NCBI GenBank assembly: GCA_964016885.1
Contig: OZ024740.1
Coordinates: forward strand, 6,169,450-6,233,449
Source: Eledone cirrhosa
Taxonomy: Eukaryota > Mollusca > Cephalopoda > Octopoda > Eledonidae
DNA: 64,000 bases
Reading direction: 5' to 3'
In this document: in pieces, positions 54,501 through 64,000 of the stretch
How the letters are laid out: every line of letters starts with the position of its first letter
Numbering within the stretch: the stretch's first letter is position 1
The notes under the pieces: generated by a model
What the model was told of the DNA's origin: nothing
Seen by the model: only the letters and a program-made list of their open reading frames with translations
Database searches by the model: none
Made by a program: the position numbers and the translations under genes

Positions 54501-54660
54501 TAGTAGAAATTTTTCACCAAAGAGATTTATACCAAAATATCCATAGAATTGGTATATATATGATTGTATAGTGTCCTTAGTAGAAATTCTTCACCAAAGA
54601 CTTTATACCAAAATATACATAGAACTGGTATATATATGATTGTATAGTGTCCTTAGTTGA
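48560..54660. repeat. Three tandem copies of a 2,057-bp HOR (27 monomers)
   Basis: AAACAGATTG at 50,251, 52,308 and 54,365 and CTTCAACAAA at 50,627, 52,684 and 54,741 give a spacing of exactly 2,057 both times. The unit is shorter than 27 x 77 (2,079) because it contains several 73-74 bp monomers (TTGTATGTCC and CCTTAGAAGTTC types). The first copy is 1,983 bp: TTTTTCACGA at 49,321 versus 51,304, and TGTCCTCAGA at 48,851 versus 50,834. One 74-bp monomer is missing near 49,475. Units are about 48,560-50,540, 50,540-52,600 and 52,600-54,660. Private single-base changes are few (for example CATAGTGCTGG at about 51,106 in unit 2). Confidence 0.9.
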
Positions 54661-57600
54661 AGTTCTTCACCAAAGTCTTTATACCAAAATATACATAGAA
54701 CTGGTATATATATGATTGTATAGTGTCCTTAGTAGAAATACTTCAACAAAGAGATTTATACCAAAATATTCATAGAACTGGTATATATATAATTGTATAG
54801 AGTCCTTAGAAGTTCTTCACCAAAGAGATTTATACCAAAATATTCATAGAACTGGTATATATATGATTGTATGCCCTTAGTAGAAATTCTTCACCAAAGT
54901 CTTTATACCAAAATATACATAGAACTGGTATATATATGATTGTATATTTTCCCTAGTAGAAATTCTTCACCAAAGAGAATTATACCAAAATATTCATAAA
55001 ACTGGTATATATATGATTGTATAGTGTCCTTATTAGAAATTCTTCTCCAAAGAGATTTATACTAAAATATTCATCGAACTGGTATATATATGATTGTGTA
55101 GTGTCCTTAGTAGAAATACTTCACCAAAGAGATTTATACCCAAATATTCATAGAACTGGTATATATATATGATTGTATAGTGTCCTTAGTAGAAATACTT
55201 CACCAAAGAGATTTATACCAAAATATACATAGAACTGGTATATATATAATTGTATAGTGTCCTTAGAAGAAGTTCTTCAGCAAAGAGATTTATACCAAAA
55301 TATTCATAGAACTGGTATATATATAATTGTATGTCCTTAGTAGAAATTCTTCACGAAAGATTTTATACCAAAATATTCATAGAACTGGTATACATATATG
55401 ATTGTATATTGTCCCTAGTAGAAGTACTTCACCAAAGAGATTTATACCAAAATATTCATAGAACTGGTATATATATGATTGTATAGTGTCCTTCGTAGTA
55501 ATTCTTAGGCAAAGAGATTTCTACCAAAATATTCATAGAACTGTTATAGATATATGATTGTATAGTGTCCTTAGTAGAAATTCTTCTCCAAAGAGATTTA
55601 TACTAAAACATTCATAGTACTGGTATATATATGATTGTGTAGTTTCCTTAGTAGAAATACTTCACCAAAGAGATGTATACCAAAATATTCATAGAACTGG
55701 TATATATATGATTGTATAGTGTCCTTAGTAGAAATACTTCACCAAAGAGATTTATACCAAAATATTCATAGAATTGGTATATATATGATAATATAGTGTC
55801 CTTAGTAGAGACTCGTCACCAAAGAGATTTATACCAAAGTATTCATAGTACTGGTATATATATGATTGTATAGTGTCCTTAATAGAAATACTTCACCAAA
55901 GAGATTTATACCAAAATATTCATGGAACTGTTATATATATGATTCTATAGGGTCCTTAGTAGAAATTCTTCACCAAAGAGATTTATACCAAAATATTCAT
56001 AGAACTGGTATATATATGAGTATATAGTGTTCTTAGTAGAAATTCTTCACCAAAGAGATTTATACCAAAATATTCATAGAACTGGTATACATATGATTGC
56101 ATAGTGTCCCCGCTAGAAATTCTTCACCAAAGAGATTTATACCACAATAGTCATAGAACTGGTATATATATGATTGTATAGTGTCCTTAGTAGAAATTCT
56201 TCTCCAAAGAGATTTATACCAAAATATTTATAGAACTGGTATATATATGATTGTATAATGTCCTTAGTAGAAATTCTTCTCCAAAGAGATTTATGCTAAA
56301 ATATTCATAGAACTGGTATATATATGATTGTGTAGTGTCCTTAGTAGAAATACTTAACCAAGGAGATGTATACCAAAATATTCATAGAACTGGTATATAT
56401 ATGATTATATAGTGTCCTTAGTAGAAATTCTTCTCCAAAGAGATTTATCCCCAAATATTCATGGAACTGTTATATATATGATTCTATAGGGTCCTTAGTA
56501 GAAATTCTTCACCAAAGAGATTTATACCAAAATATTCATGGAACTGGTATATATATGATTATATAGTGTCCTTAGTAGAAATTCTTCAGCAAACAGATTG
56601 ATACCAAAATATTCATAGAACTGGTATACATATGATTGCATAGTGTCCCCGGTAGAAATTCTTCACCAAAGAGATTTATACCACAATAGTCATAGAACTG
56701 GTATATATATGATTGTATAGTGACCTTAGTAGAAATTTTTCACCAAAGAGATTTATACCAAAATATCCATAGAATTGGTATATATATGATTGTATAGTGT
56801 CCTTAGTAGAAATTCTTCACCAAAGACTTTATACCAAAATATACATAGAACTGGTATATATATGATTGTATAGTGTCCTTAGTTGAAGTTCTTCACCAAA
56901 GTCTTTATACCAAAATATACATAGAACTGGTATATATATGATTGTATAGTGTCCTTAGTAGAAATACTTCAACAAAGAGATTTATACCAAAATATTCATA
57001 GAACTGGTATATATATAATTGTATAGAGTCCTTAGAAGTTCTTCACCAAAGAGATTTATACCAAAATATTCATAGAACTGGTATATATATGATTGTATAG
57101 TGTCCTTAGTAGAAATACTTCATATATATGATTGTATGCCCTTAGTAGAAATTCTTCACCAAAGTCTTTATACCAAAATATACATAGAACTGGTATATAT
57201 ATGATTGTATATTTTCCCTAGTAGAAATTCTTCACCAAAGAGAATTATACCAAAATATTCATAAAACTGGTATATATATGATTGTATAGTGTCCTTATTA
57301 GAAATTCTTCTCCAAAGAGATTTATACTAAAATATTCATCGAACTGGTATATATATGATTGTGTAGTGTCCTTAGTAGAAATACTTCACCAAAGAGATTT
57401 ATACCCAAATATTCATAGAACTGGTATATATATGATTGTATAGTGTCCTTAGTAGAAATACTTCACCAAAGAGATTTATACCAAAATATTCATAGAACTG
57501 GTATATATATAATTGTATAGTGTCCTTAGAAGAAGTTCTTCACCAAAGAGATTTATACCAAAATATTCATAGAACTGGTATATATATGATTGTATGTCCT

Positions 57601-58375
57601 TAGTAGAAATTCTTCACGAAAGATTTTATACCAAAATATTCATAGAACTGGTATACATATATGATTGTATATTGTCCCTAGTAGAAGTACTTCACCAAAG
57701 AGATTTATACCAAAATATTCATAGAACTGGTATATATATGATTGTATAGTGTCCTTCGTAGTAATTCTTAGGCAAAGAGATTTCTACCAAAATATTCATA
57801 GAACTGTTATAGATATATGATTGTATAGTGTCCTTAGTAGAAATTCTTCTCCAAAGAGATTTATACTAAAACATTCATAGTACTGGTATATATATGATTG
57901 TGTAGTTTCCTTAGTAGAAATACTTCACCAAAGAGATGTATACCAAAATATTCATAGAACTGGTATATATATGATTGTATAGTGTCCTTAGTAGAAATAC
58001 TTCACCAAAGAGATTTATACCAAAATATTCATAGAATTGGTATATATATGATAATATAGTGTCCTTAGTAGAGACTCGTCACCAAAGAGATTTATACCAA
58101 AGTATTCATAGTACTGGTATATATATGATTGTATAGTGTCCTTAATAGAAATACTTCACCAAAGAGATTTATACCAAAATATTCATGGAACTGTTATATA
58201 TATGATTCTATAGGGTCCTTAGTAGAAATTCTTCACCAAAGAGATTTATACCAAAATATTCATAGAACTGGTATATATATGAGTATATAGTGTTCTTAGT
58301 AGAAAATCTTCACCAAAGAGATTTATACCAAAATATTCATAGAACTGGTATACATATGATTGCATAGTGTCCCCG
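53880..58375. repeat. Tandem duplication with a 2,226-bp period (2,263 across the inserted piece)
   Basis: CTTCAACAAA at 54,741 and 56,967 and AGTCCTTAGA at 54,801 and 57,027 are 2,226 bp apart; CCCCGCT at 56,108 and 58,371 is 2,263 apart. The 37-bp increase is accounted for by the truncated monomer at 57,099-57,137 less a small TA difference. The duplicated unit joins about 900 bp of the 2,057-bp HOR to about 1.3 kb of other satellite, so this event came after that HOR formed. Confidence 0.85.
57099..57137. repeat. Truncated 39-bp satellite monomer (recombination junction)
   Basis: This monomer runs normally through AGAAATACTTCA (to 57,122) and then jumps to TATATATGATTG, missing about 38 bp, roughly bases 25-62. 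It is the only grossly out-of-register junction I found in the array. It sits at the boundary region of the 2,226-bp duplication; the equivalent place in the other copy (about 54,871) lacks it. A short shared CA or TA at the joint would fit an end-joining or slippage event. Confidence 0.88.
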
Positions 58376-60151
58376 CTAGAAATTCTTCACCAAAGAGATT
58401 TATACCAAAATATTCATAGAACTGTTATACATATATGATTGTATAGTGTCCTTAGTAGAAATACTTCACCAAAGAGATTTATACCAAAATATTCATAGAA
58501 GCGGTATATATATGATTGTATAGTGTCCTTAGTAGAAATTCTTCACCAAAGATATTTATACCCAAATATTCATAGAACTGGTATATATATGATTGTATAG
58601 TGTCCTTAGTAGAAATACTTCACCAAAGAGATTTATACCAAAATATTCATAGAACTGGTATATATATAATTGTATAGTGTCCTTAGAAGAAATACTTCAC
58701 CAAAGAGATGTATACCAAAATATTCATAGAACTGGTATATATATGATTGTATAGTGTCCTTAGTAGAAATTCTTCTCCAAAGATTTATACCCAAATATTC
58801 ATGGAACTGTTATATATATAATTCTATAGGGTCCTTAGTAGAAATTCTTCACCAAAGAGATTTATAGCAAAATATTCATAGAACTGGTATATATATGAGT
58901 ATATAGTGTCCTTAGTAGAAATTCTACACCAAAGAGATGTATACCAAAATATTCATAGAACTGGTATATATATGATTGTATAGTGTCCTTCGTAGTAATT
59001 CTTAAGCAAAGAGATTTATACTAAAATATTCATAGAACTGTTATACATATATGATTGTATAGTGTCCTTAGAAGAAATTCTACACCAAAGAGATTTCTAC
59101 CAAAATATTCATAGTACTGGTATATATATGATTGTGTAGTGTCCTTAGTAGAAATACTTCACCAAAGAGATGTATACCAAAATATTCATAGAACTGGTAT
59201 ATATATATGATTGTATAGTGTCCTTAGTAGAAATACTTCACCAAAGTCTTTATACCAAAATATACATAGAACTGGTATATATATGATTGTATAGTGTCCT
59301 TAGAAGAAGTTCTTCAGCAAAGAGATTTATACCAAAATATTCAAAGAACTGGTATATATATATGATTGTATGTCCTTAGTAGAAATTCTTCACGAAAGAT
59401 TTTATACCAAAATATTCATAGAACTGGTATACATATATGATTGTATAGTGTCCTTAGTAGAAGTTCTTCACCAAAGACTTTATACCAAACTATTCATAGA
59501 ACTGGTATATATATGATTGTATAGTGTCCTTCGTAGAAATTCTTAAGGAAAGAGATTTATACCAAAATATTCATAGAACTGGTATATATATGATTGTATA
59601 GTGTCCTTAGTAGAAATTCTTCTCCAAAGAGATTTATACCAAAATATTCATAGTACTGGTATATATATGATTGTATAGTGTCCTTAGTAGAAATTCTTCT
59701 CCAAAGAGATTTATACCCAAATATTCATAGAACTGGTATATATATGATTGTATAGTGTCCTTAGTAGAAATACTTCACCAAAGAGATTTATACCAAAATA
59801 TTCATAGAAGTTGTATATATATGATTGTATAGTGTCCTTAGTAGAAGTTCTTCACCAAAGAGATTTATACCCAAATATTCATAGAATTGGTATATATATG
59901 ATTGTATAGTGTCCTTAGTAGAAATTCTTCACCAAAGTCTTTATACCAAAATACACATAGAACTGGAATATATATGATTGTATAGTGTTCTTAGTAGAAA
60001 TACTTCACCAAAGAGATTTATACCAAAATATACATAGAACTGGTATATATATGATTGTATAGTGTCCTTAGTAGAAATACTTCACCAAAGAGATTTATAC
60101 CCAAATATTCATAGAATTGGTATATATATGATTGTATAGTGTCCTTAGTAG
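58375..60151. repeat. First copy of a 3,849-bp-spaced duplication (about 50 monomers)
   Basis: Markers here recur 3,849 bp to the right: GCGGTATATA at 58,501 and 62,350, AATTCTATAGG-type at about 58,820 and 62,669, CCAAACTATT at about 59,485 and 63,334, and TACACATAG at 59,952 and 63,801. The match begins at about 58,410. The unit probably runs to about 62,260, so this entry covers only the part whose second copy is inside the window. Confidence 0.88.
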
Positions 60152-62260
60152 AAATTCTTCACCAAAGTCTTTATACCAAAATATACATAGAACTGGAATA
60201 TATATGATTGTATAGTGTTATTAGTAGAAATACTTCACCAAAGAGATTTATACCAAAATATTCATAGAACTGGTATACATATATGATTGTATAGTGTCCT
60301 TAGTAGAAGTTCTTCACCAAAGACTTTATACCAAAATATTCATAGAACTGGTATATATATGATTGTATAGTGTCCTTCGTAGATATTCTTATGGAAAGAG
60401 ATTTATACCAAAATATTCATAGAACTGGTATATATATGATTGTATAGTGTCCTTAGTAGAAATTCTTCTCCAAAGAGATTTATACCCAAATATTCATAGA
60501 ACTGTTATATATATGATTGTATAGTGTCCTTAGTAGAAGTTCTTCACCAAAGACTTCATACCAAAATATTCATAGAACTGGTATATATATGATTGTATTG
60601 TGTCCTCGTAGTAATTCTTAGGCAAAGAGATTTCTACCAAAATATTCATAGAACTGTTTTACATATATGATTGTATAGTGTCCTTAGTAGAAATTCTTCT
60701 CCAAAGAGATTTATACTAAAACATTCATAGTACTGTTATATATAAGATTGTGTAGTTTCCTTAGTAGAAATACTTCACCAAAGAGATGTATACCAAAATA
60801 TTCATAGAACTGGTATATATATGATTGTATAGTGTCCTTAGTAGAAATACTTCACCAAAGTCTTTATACCAAAATATACATAGAACTGGTATATATATGA
60901 TTGTATAGTGTCCTTAGAAGAAGTTCTTCAGCAGAGAGATTTATACAAAAATATTCATAGAACTGGTATACATATATGATTGTATAGTGTCCTTAGTAGA
61001 AGTTCTTAAAGAAAGAGATTTATACCAAAATATTCATAGAACTGGTATATATATGATTGTATAGTGTCCTTAGTAGAAATTCTTCTCCAAAGAGATTTAT
61101 TCCAAAATATTCATAGAACTGGTATATATATGATTGTGTAGTGTCCTTAGTAGAAATACTTCACCAAAGAGATGTATACCAAAATATTCATAGAACTGGT
61201 ATATATATGATTATATAGTGTCCTTAGTAGAAATTCTTCACCAAACAGATTTATACCAACATATTCATAGAACTGGTATACATATGATTGCATAGTGTCC
61301 CCGGTAGAAATTCTTCACCAAAGAGATTTATACCACAATAGTCATAGAACTGGTATACATATGATTGTATAGTGTCCTTAGTAGAAATTCTTCTCCAAAG
61401 AGATTTATACCCAAATATTCATAGAACTTGTATATATAAGATTGTATAGTGTCTTTAGTAGAAATTCTTCTCCAAAGAGATTTATACTAAAATATTCATA
61501 GAACTGGTATATATATGATTGTGTAGTGTCCTTAGTAGAAATACTTCACCAAAGAGATGTATACCAAAATATTCATAGAACTGGTATATATATGATTGTA
61601 TAGTGTCCTTAGTAGAAATTCTTCTCCAAAGAGATTTATACCCAAATATTCATGGAACTGTTATATATATGATTCTATAGGGTCCTTAGTAGAAATTCTT
61701 CACCAAAGAGATTTATACCAAAATATTCATAGAATTGGTATATATATGATTGTATAGTGTCCTTAGAAGAAATTCTTCACCAAAGTCTTTATACCAAAAT
61801 ATACATAGAACTGGTATATATATGATTGTATAGTGTCCTTAGTAGAAATACTTCACCAAAGAGATTTATACCAAAATATTCATAGAACTGGTATATATAT
61901 AATTGTATAGTGTCCTTAGAAGAAATACTTCACCAAAGAGATGTATACCAAAATATTCATAGAACTGGTATATATATGATTGTATAGTGTCCTTAGTAGA
62001 AATTCTTCTCCAAAGATTTATACCCAAATATTCATGGAACTGTTATATATATAATTCTATAGGGTCCTTAGTAGAAATTCTTCACCAAAGAGATTTATAC
62101 CAAAATATTCATAGAACTGGTATATATATGAGTATATAGTGTCCTTAGTAGAAATTCTACACCAAAGAGATGTATACCATAATATTCATAGAACTGGTAT
62201 ATATATGATTGTATAGTGTCCTTCGTAGTAATTCTTAAGCAAAGAGATTTCTACCAAAAT
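60151..62260. repeat. Satellite inside the 3,849-bp unit, with an embedded 616-bp duplication
   Basis: About 27 monomers whose second copy, if any, lies beyond the window. Within it and just after, AATTGTATAG at 61,901 and 62,517 and ATTCTATAGG at 62,054 and 62,670 are 616 bp apart: another eight-monomer step. A three-monomer echo (AACTGGAATA at 59,961 and 60,191, 230 bp) lies at its left. Confidence 0.78.
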
Positions 62261-64000
62261 ATTCATAGAACTGTTATACATATATGATTGTATAGTGTCC
62301 TTAGTAGAAATACTTCACCAAAGAGATTTATACCAAAATATTCATAGAAGCGGTATATATATGATTGTATAGTGTCCTTAGTAGAAATTCTTCACCAAAG
62401 ATATTTATACCCAAATATTCATAGAACTGGTATATATATGATTGTATAGTGTCCTTAGTAGAAATACTTCACCAAAGAGATTTATACCAAAATATTCATA
62501 GAACTGGTATATATATAATTGTATAGTGTCCTTAGAAGAAATACTTCACCAAAGAGATGTATACCAAAATATTCATAGAACTGGTATATATATGATTGTA
62601 TAGTGTCCTTAGTAGAAATTCTTCTCCAAAGATTTATACCCAAATATTCATGGAACTGTTATATATATAATTCTATAGGGTCCTTAGTAGAAATTCTTCA
62701 CCAAAGAGATTTATAGCAAAATATTCATAGAACTGGTATATATATGAGTATATAGTGTCCTTAGTAGAAATTCTACACCAAAGAGATGTATACCAAAATA
62801 TTCATAGAACTGGTATATATATGATTGTATAGTGTCCTTCGTAGTAATTCTTAAGCAAAGAGATTTATACTAAAATATTCATAGAACTGTTATACATATA
62901 TGATTGTATAGTGTCCTTAGAAGAAATTCTACACCAAAGAGATTTCTACCAAAATATTCATAGTACTGGTATATATATGATTGTGTAGTGTCCTTAGTAG
63001 AAATACTTCACCAAAGAGATGTATACCAAAATATTCATAGAACTGGTATATATATATGATTGTATAGTGTCCTTAGTAGAAATACTTCACCAAAGTCTTT
63101 ATACCAAAATATACATAGAACTGGTATATATATGATTGTATAGTGTCCTTAGAAGAAGTTCTTCAGCAAAGAGATTTATACCAAAATATTCAAAGAACTG
63201 GTATATATATATGATTGTATGTCCTTAGTAGAAATTCTTCACGAAAGATTTTATACCAAAATATTCATAGAACTGGTATACATATATGATTGTATAGTGT
63301 CCTTAGTAGAAGTTCTTCACCAAAGACTTTATACCAAACTATTCATAGAACTGGTATATATATGATTGTATAGTGTCCTTCGTAGAAATTCTTAAGGAAA
63401 GAGATTTATACCAAAATATTCATAGAACTGGTATATATATGATTGTATAGTGTCCTTAGTAGAAATTCTTCTCCAAAGAGATTTATACCAAAATATTCAT
63501 AGTACTGGTATATATATGATTGTATAGTGTCCTTAGTAGAAATTCTTCTCCAAAGAGATTTATACCCAAATATTCATAGAACTGGTATATATATGATTGT
63601 ATAGTGTCCTTAGTAGAAATACTTCACCAAAGAGATTTATACCAAAATATTCATAGAAGTTGTATATATATGATTGTATAGTGTCCTTAGTAGAAGTTCT
63701 TCACCAAAGAGATTTATACCCAAATATTCATAGAATTGGTATATATATGATTGTATAGTGTCCTTAGTAGAAATTCTTCACCAAAGTCTTTATACCAAAA
63801 TACACATAGAACTGGAATATATATGATTGTATAGTGTTCTTAGTAGAAATACTTCACCAAAGAGATTTATACCAAAATATACATAGAACTGGTATATATA
63901 TGATTGTATAGTGTCCTTAGTAGAAATACTTCACCAAAGAGATTTATACCCAAATATTCATAGAATTGGTATATATATGATTGTATAGTGTCCTTAGTAG
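62260..64000. repeat. Second copy of the 3,849-bp unit, cut by the window end
   Basis: Repeats 58,410-60,151 in order and nearly base for base, ending mid-unit at 64,000, which corresponds to 60,151. The array and this HOR therefore continue outside the window. Confidence 0.88.

Larger units (their letters stand above)
1404..64000. repeat. 77-bp satellite array, main segment
   Basis: About 812 tandem monomers, head to tail, all in one orientation with no inversion seen. Key monomer blocks: bases 1-10 AGTGTCCTTA, 21-29 TTCACCAAA, 41-50 CAAAATATTC, 51-60 ATAGAACTGG, 61-70 TATATATATG. Consensus G+C is 21 of 77 (27%). Monomers range from about 72 to 79 bp through TA slippage after base 60 and small deletions around bases 1-3, 10-16 and 28-33. 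No other insertion of non-satellite DNA was found in these 62.6 kb. The large-scale structure is given in the separate block entries. There are no genes; occasional minus-strand reading frames of 60-80 codons are the satellite translated across monomers. The array continues past base 64,000. Confidence 0.98.

Noticed and set aside
1..64000. CRISPR array
   Set aside because: The repeats are 77 bp and contiguous with no unique spacers, and the SINE indicates a eukaryotic genome.
1..64000. Telomere, rDNA spacer or viral tandem repeat
   Set aside because: No TTAGGG runs, no rRNA similarity and no viral gene fragment was seen; the monomer length and HOR organisation fit a chromosomal satellite.

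Overview
The window is non-coding. It is one uninterrupted tandem satellite array built on a 77-bp, roughly 73% AT monomer (about 825 copies in all), broken only once, by a tRNA-derived SINE at about 1,059-1,403. I found no real protein-coding gene, no functional tRNA or rRNA gene, no CRISPR array and no origin. The array runs off both ends of the window, so neither edge is visible.

Organism: a eukaryote, most likely a cephalopod mollusc (octopus, squid or cuttlefish). This rests on the single SINE. Read on the minus strand it has a Pol III A box and B box in a tRNA-like head, a central module of a type I recognise from cephalopod genomes (the plus-strand words TTTCTACAGCTGGATGCCCTT, here split as TTTCTACAGC then TGGATGCCCTT, and a GTAGGACGG word) and a (TGATGA)n-type tail. 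The satellite itself is not one I can name.

Monomer, phased so that base 1 is the A of AGTGTCCTTA: bases 1-10 AGTGTCCTTA, 21-29 TTCACCAAA, 41-50 CAAAATATTC, 61-70 TATATATATG. Common variants have +/-1 to 5 bp indels (72-79 bp).

Layout. (1) 1-1,058, diverged monomers, then the SINE, then more diverged monomers to about 2,230. (2) About 2.2-22.8 kb, left domain: large higher-order repeats (HORs) with measured spacings of 3,075, 2,697, about 4,389, 2,001 and 2,772 bp, marked by a monomer subtype with AATTTCCCTGGT that is not seen to the right. (3) About 22.8-43 kb, middle domain: spacings of 1,308, about 3,079, about 3,310, 1,694 and 1,848 bp, marked by TATATAGGATTG, AAACGAGATTT and CTTAAGCAAAGAAATTT subtypes. 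(4) About 43-64 kb, right domain: spacings of 616, 2,057, 2,226 and 3,849 bp, marked by shortened 73-74 bp monomers and an AAAGTCTTTATACC subtype. Almost all the spacings are close to whole multiples of 77, as expected from unequal exchange in register. One clear out-of-register junction, a 39-bp truncated monomer, lies at 57,099-57,137.

The elements do not work together as genes. The array reads as a record of repeated segmental amplification, monomer loss and gain, and short conversion-like exchange, as found in centromeric, pericentromeric or subtelomeric heterochromatin. Which of these locations applies cannot be told from the sequence. Spacings were measured by hand from private variants; block edges are approximate to about one monomer.
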